A stretch of 64,000 bases of DNA from Luteimicrobium album (GTDB lineage Bacteria > Actinomycetota > Actinomycetes > Actinomycetales > Cellulomonadaceae): contig NZ_BSUK01000001.1 of the NCBI RefSeq assembly GCF_030161555.1, positions 4,030,001 to 4,094,000 on the forward strand, given 5' to 3'. The notes under the pieces are model-generated. The model had not been told where the DNA came from. It did not search any database and was given only the letters and a program-made list of their open reading frames with translations. Below, in pieces: positions 60,714 through 64,000 of this stretch. The stretch's first letter is position 1, and every line of letters begins with the position of its first letter. The position numbers and the translations under genes are program-made.

Positions 60714-61091
60714 TCAGTTCTGCGGCGCGGCTTCCTTGGCCTTCTCGATCTGGGCGCGCACGTCGTCCATGTCGAGGCCTCGCACCTGGTCGATGACCTG
60801 CTGCAGCGCGGACGCGGGCAGCGCGCCGGGCTGGGAGAACACGAGCACGCCCTCGCGGAACGCCATCAGCGTCGGGATCGACGTGATCTGCGCCATCGCG
60901 GCGAGACCCTGCTCCGCCTCGGTGTCGACCTTGCCGTAGACGATGTCGGAGTTCTCCTCCGAGGACTGCTCGAAGACGGGCGCGAACATGCGGCATGGGC
61001 CGCACCACGACGCCCACCAGTCGACGAGGACGATGTCGTTGTCGAGGACGGTCTTCTCGAACGTCTCGCCCGTGATTGCCTGGGTGGCCAT
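60714..61091 (-). CDS. trxA: Thioredoxin
   Basis: A 125-residue thioredoxin with active site WCGPC in VDWWASWCGPCRMFAP and the cis-Pro loop SIPTL. The C-terminal helix is about 15 residues longer than in standard thioredoxin (VRAQIEKAKEAAPQN), a form seen in several actinobacteria. ATG at 61091 with GGAAGG upstream. Confidence 0.93.
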   Translation of the reverse strand: MATQAITGETFEKTVLDNDIVLVDWWASWCGPCRMFAPVFEQSSEENSDIVYGKVDTEAEQGLAAMAQITSIPTLMAFREGVLVFSQPGALPASALQQVIDQVRGLDMDDVRAQIEKAKEAAPQN

Positions 61092-61206
61092 CTGGCTTCC
61101 TTCCATCGGGTTCCGCCCGCTACAGCGATCCCGGGAGGCGCGGTATTCCCGGGTCGGCGGCACTCGGCCGTGCGCCGTCGGGCACGCACACGGTAGAACT
61201 GGACCC

Positions 61207-61779
61207 GTGACCGACACCGCCGACCTCCCGCCCGACGACGACTTCCCGCCCGAGCGCCCCCACCCCGCGGGCTGGCTCACGCCGGAGGCCATCGCGGCGG
61301 CCCGTGCCCAGCTCCCGCTCGTCTACGTCGACGCGGTGCCCGTGCGGGTCGACGAGTCGGGTGACGTGGTCGCGGTCGGGCTGCTGCTGCGCGTGAGCCC
61401 CACGGGCGCCATGACCCGGGCCCTGGTGAGCGGGCGCGTGATGTACCACGAGCGGATCCGGGACGCGCTCCTGCGGCACATCGAGAAGGATCTCGGCCCG
61501 GTGGCGCTGCCCCTGGTCCCGCCGTCGCCGCAGCCGTTCACGGTCGCCGAGTACTTCCCGACGCCGGGCATCACCTCCTACCACGACCCGCGCCAGCACG
61601 CCGTGTCGCTCGCGTACGTGGTGCCGATCTCGGGCGACGCCCAGCCGCAGCAGTCGGCGCTGGACCTGGCCTGGCTGACGCCCGAGCAGGCGTGCAGCGA
61701 CGAGGTGCAGCTCGAGATGCACGGCGGTCAGGGCACGCTCCTGCGGCAGGCCATGGCGCACGTCGGCCGCCTGCCGTGA
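61207..61779 (+). CDS. Nudix-like protein (DUF4916 type)
   Basis: A 190-residue Nudix-fold protein. The Nudix box is visible but degenerate: GRVMYHERIRDALLRHIEKD has the first Gly, Glu and Arg, but His replaces the Glu after Arg and the metal-binding Glu pair is Lys-Asp. It may not hydrolyse Nudix substrates in the normal way. GTG at 61207, with TAGAACT (61194-61200) 6 nt upstream, so probably leaderless. It is coupled by GTGA to the next gene. Confidence 0.75.
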   Translation: MTDTADLPPDDDFPPERPHPAGWLTPEAIAAARAQLPLVYVDAVPVRVDESGDVVAVGLLLRVSPTGAMTRALVSGRVMYHERIRDALLRHIEKDLGPVALPLVPPSPQPFTVAEYFPTPGITSYHDPRQHAVSLAYVVPISGDAQPQQSALDLAWLTPEQACSDEVQLEMHGGQGTLLRQAMAHVGRLP

Positions 61780-62420
61780 CGCGGTCGGGTCCCGCCCGCG
61801 CCCTGCACGCCGCGGTCCTCGTGGTGTCGGGCACCGGGATCGGGATCGAGCTGGCGCGGGCGCTCACCGACGACCCCGGCCCCGCCGGATCGACCCTCGA
61901 GCGTGTCGTCCGGCTCTTCAGCTACTTCACGATCCTGTCGAACCTCCTGGTGGCGGTCGTGGCGGCGCTGCTCGTGCTGGATCCACGACGCGACGGCCGG
62001 GTCTTCCGCGTCGCACGGCTCGACGGCGTCGTCTGCATCACGGTGACCGGGCTCGTCTACGTGACGGTCCTGCGCGGGGTCGCCGACCTCACGACCGCCG
62101 GCCAGGTGTCGAACGCTCTGCTCCACTACGTGTGCCCGCCGCTGTGCGTGCTCGTGTGGCTTCTGACGGGTCCCAGGCCGCGGATCGATGCCCGTACGCT
62201 TGCGTGGACACCGGTGGCTCCGCTCGCGTGGGTGGCCTACACCTTCGTCCGTGGCGCCGTCGTCGGCTGGTACCCGTACCCGTTCCTCGACGTGACGCTG
62301 CACGGCTACACCGGAGCGCTCACCGCGACGCTCGTCGTGGCGCTGCTCCTCCTCGCGCTCGCCGCGCTCGCCGGGTTCGTGGACCGCAAGCTCCCGCCCC
62401 GACCCGGAGACGCCGCATGA
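61776..62420 (+). CDS. Pr6Pr-family membrane protein
   Basis: A 214-residue protein with about six hydrophobic segments. The order LFSYFTILSNLLVAVVAALL, VTGLVYVTVLRG, and LLHYVCPPLCVLVWLL with HGY...near the end fits the Pr6Pr (FAR-17a/AIG1-like) family. The function is unknown. Coupled to both neighbours by 4-nt overlaps. Confidence 0.78.
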   Translation: MTRSGPARALHAAVLVVSGTGIGIELARALTDDPGPAGSTLERVVRLFSYFTILSNLLVAVVAALLVLDPRRDGRVFRVARLDGVVCITVTGLVYVTVLRGVADLTTAGQVSNALLHYVCPPLCVLVWLLTGPRPRIDARTLAWTPVAPLAWVAYTFVRGAVVGWYPYPFLDVTLHGYTGALTATLVVALLLLALAALAGFVDRKLPPRPGDAA

Positions 62421-62833
62421 CCCCCGAGCCGAGCCCCAGCACCTCGCCCCGAGCCGCAGCGCCGCCCTGGCGCCCGGCGGTCCTCGCCGCGCTGGCGGAC
62501 GTCGTGTGGGTGGTCGCGTTCGCGGCGATCGGTCGCCGTTCGCACGACGAGCACGAAGGGATCGCAGGCGTCCTCGCGACGGCGTGGCCGTTCCTCGTGG
62601 GCGTCGCGGTCGGCTGGCTGGTGGCCCGCGCGTGGCGCCGCCCGCTCGCCCTGTGGCCGACGGCCGTGGCCGTGTGGGCCGCGACCTGGGCCGTCGGCAT
62701 GCTGCTGCGCCTCGCGACCGGCCAGGGCATCGCGCCGAGCTTCCAGGTCGTCGCCGCGGTGTTCCTCGGTCTGGGCCTGGTCGGGTGGCGCGCGCTCGCG
62801 TGGGTGGTGGCCCGCCGCCGCCCGGCCCGCTAG
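62417..62833 (+). CDS. DUF3054-family membrane protein
   Basis: A 138-residue protein with four hydrophobic segments. The N-terminal DVVWVVAFAAIGRRSHDE is the DUF3054 hallmark, and GMLLRLATGQGIAPSFQVVA lies in the last part. Function unknown. ATG at 62417 overlaps the previous stop (ATGA). It ends 3 bp before the convergent rdgB. Confidence 0.82.
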   Translation: MTPEPSPSTSPRAAAPPWRPAVLAALADVVWVVAFAAIGRRSHDEHEGIAGVLATAWPFLVGVAVGWLVARAWRRPLALWPTAVAVWAATWAVGMLLRLATGQGIAPSFQVVAAVFLGLGLVGWRALAWVVARRRPAR

Positions 62834-62836
62834 CGC

Positions 62837-63472
62837 CTAGCCGCGGGCCAGGACCCGAGCGACGTCGGGAGCGAGCGCCCGGAACGCGCGGCCCCGGTGG
62901 CTGACGACGTTCTTCTCGGCGGGCGACAGCTCCGCCGTCGACCGGGTCTCGCCGTCGGGCCGGAAGACCGGGTCGTACCCGAACCCGCCGTCGCCGTGCC
63001 GTTCGCGCAGCAGGCTCCCCCGCAGCTCGCCGACCCGCACGACCTCCTCGCCGTCCGGCGTCACGAGCGCCGCCGCGCACACGAACGCGGCGCCGCGGTG
63101 GGCGTCGGGCACGTCGGCGACCTGGGCGAGCAGGAGGTCGAGGTTCGCGGCGTCGTCGCCGTGCCGGCCGCTCCAGCGCGCGGAGAACACGCCGGGCGCC
63201 CCGCCGAGCACGTCGACCGCGATCCCGGAGTCGTCCGCGACCGCGGGCAGACCCGTGAACGCGACGAGCGCGCGGGCCTTGATGAGGGCGTTCTCCTCGA
63301 ACGTCACGCCGTCCTCGACGGGCTCGGGCGCGCCGACGTCGCCCGCCCCGACGACCGTTGCGGGGTCGAGGGTCGCGAGCGCCGGGACCGCGTGCAAGAT
63401 GTCGCGCAGCTCGCCGACCTTGTGGGCGTTGTGGGTCGCGAGCACGAGGCGGGCGCCGCCGGGGACGCTCAT
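62837..63472 (-). CDS. rdgB: XTP/dITP diphosphatase (RdgB/HAM1)
   Basis: House-cleaning enzyme that removes non-canonical purine nucleotides, 211 residues. Motifs: [45 protein letters not shown] (phosphate and metal site; shown here only by its position after residue 75), GFGYDPVF and SHRGRAF. ATG at 63472 overlaps the rph stop (ATGA). Confidence 0.93.
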   Translation of the reverse strand: MSVPGGARLVLATHNAHKVGELRDILHAVPALATLDPATVVGAGDVGAPEPVEDGVTFEENALIKARALVAFTGLPAVADDSGIAVDVLGGAPGVFSARWSGRHGDDAANLDLLLAQVADVPDAHRGAAFVCAAALVTPDGEEVVRVGELRGSLLRERHGDGGFGYDPVFRPDGETRSTAELSPAEKNVVSHRGRAFRALAPDVARVLARG

Positions 63473-64000
63473 CGGTGGCCCTCCGGCTCGGCGGCGAGCG
63501 CGGCGCGCTGGAGCTGCGCGAGGGTCGCGTTGCCCGCGACGGCGAGGTCGAGGAGGGTGTCGAGCTCCGCGCGGTCGAAGGGCGCGTGCTCCGCGGTGCC
63601 CTGCACCTCGACGAACGTCCCGGACCCGGTGACGACGACGTTCATGTCGGTCTCGGCTCGCACGTCCTCCACGTAGGGCAGGTCGAGCATGGGGGTCCCG
63701 TCGATGATGCCGACGCTCACGGCCGAGACGGAGTCGGTGAGGACGGGCGTACCGGCGGGCACGAGGGTCGGCCGGATCAGCCCGGACCGCTGGCCCCACG
63801 CGACGGCGTCGGCGAGCGCCACGTAGGCGCCGGTGATGGCCGCGGTGCGGGTGCCGCCGTCGGCCTGGAGGACGTCGCAGTCGAGGACGATCGTGTTCTC
63901 GCCGAGCGCCTTGACGTCGACGACGGCGCGGAGGGACCGGCCGACGAGGCGCGAGATCTCGTGGGTGCGGCCGCCCACCCGGCCCTTGACCGACTCGCGG
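63469..64000 (-). CDS. rph: Ribonuclease PH, C-terminal part
   Basis: Phosphorolytic 3'-5' exonuclease for tRNA 3' end maturation. The 5' end is beyond the right edge. The visible part has [44 protein letters not shown] and [15 protein letters not shown], all typical of RNase PH. It is translated with rdgB, a common gene pair. Confidence 0.95.
   Translation of the reverse strand, partial: RESVKGRVGGRTHEISRLVGRSLRAVVDVKALGENTIVLDCDVLQADGGTRTAAITGAYVALADAVAWGQRSGLIRPTLVPAGTPVLTDSVSAVSVGIIDGTPMLDLPYVEDVRAETDMNVVVTGSGTFVEVQGTAEHAPFDRAELDTLLDLAVAGNATLAQLQRAALAAEPEGHR

Overview
This is 64 kb of a very GC-rich actinobacterial chromosome. The mycothiol/actinobacterial-type oxidoreductases, the leaderless genes with a TAnnnT -10 box, a ClgR-type site before clpP1P2, a polycysteine attenuator peptide and a dynamin pair next to a tail-less SSB all fit an actinobacterium. 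From general resemblance of the proteins I would guess Micrococcales (Promicromonosporaceae or Cellulomonadaceae, e.g. a Cellulosimicrobium or Isoptericola relative), but I could not search a database. I see no phage, insertion sequence, integrase or CRISPR array, so the window reads as ordinary chromosome.

Layout. 0-10 kb: end of valS, an archaeo-eukaryotic-release-factor-like (baeRF) gene, a LysR/DapA-family divergent pair, chorismate mutase, then the proteostasis block clpX, clpP2, clpP1, tig. 10-12.4 kb: tRNA-Pro and tRNA-Gly, then a cysteine operon (28-residue Cys-rich leader peptide, attenuator hairpin, cysK, cysE). 12.4-23.4 kb: small regulator/transporter/oxidoreductase units (YtrA-type and FCD-type GntR regulators with visible operators, LLM oxidoreductase, two MFS transporters, an alkyltransferase-like protein, an Eis-type acetyltransferase, a Nei-type glycosylase, rpiB). 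23.5-39 kb: M13 peptidase, proline-rich membrane protein, DsbA-like protein, an 830-bp gene-poor stretch with repeats, pepN, malQ, mscS, PTS EIIA, truncated globin, thioesterases, MOSC protein. 39-48.6 kb: two paralogous pairs of dynamin-like GTPases on the minus strand, with ettA and an SsbB-like ssb between them. 48.7-64 kb: tRNA-Arg, trmO-like gene, a complete biotin ECF transporter (bioY-bioM-bioN), PAP2, a small conserved-type protein, orn, tRNA-His, ATP-grasp, trmB, a 1,320-residue secreted discoidin protein under a LacI-type operator, tRNA-Lys, a solitary GroES-like protein, bcp, tRNA-Leu, trxA, a Nudix-like/membrane operon, and rdgB-rph running off the right edge.

Data quality matters for every reader of this annotation. 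About 27 genes positions carry a single-base deletion, nearly always in a run of G or C, and they break essential genes (clpP1, tig) as well as others. Adding back one base at each inferred site brings every affected gene to an exact multiple of three with a normal family length, so I treat them as sequencing/assembly errors, annotate the full genes as CDS, and give the break positions. The most interesting biology is the duplicated dynamin/SsbB/EttA neighbourhood, the cysteine attenuator, the ClgR-like site and the LacI-type operator of the orphan secreted enzyme.
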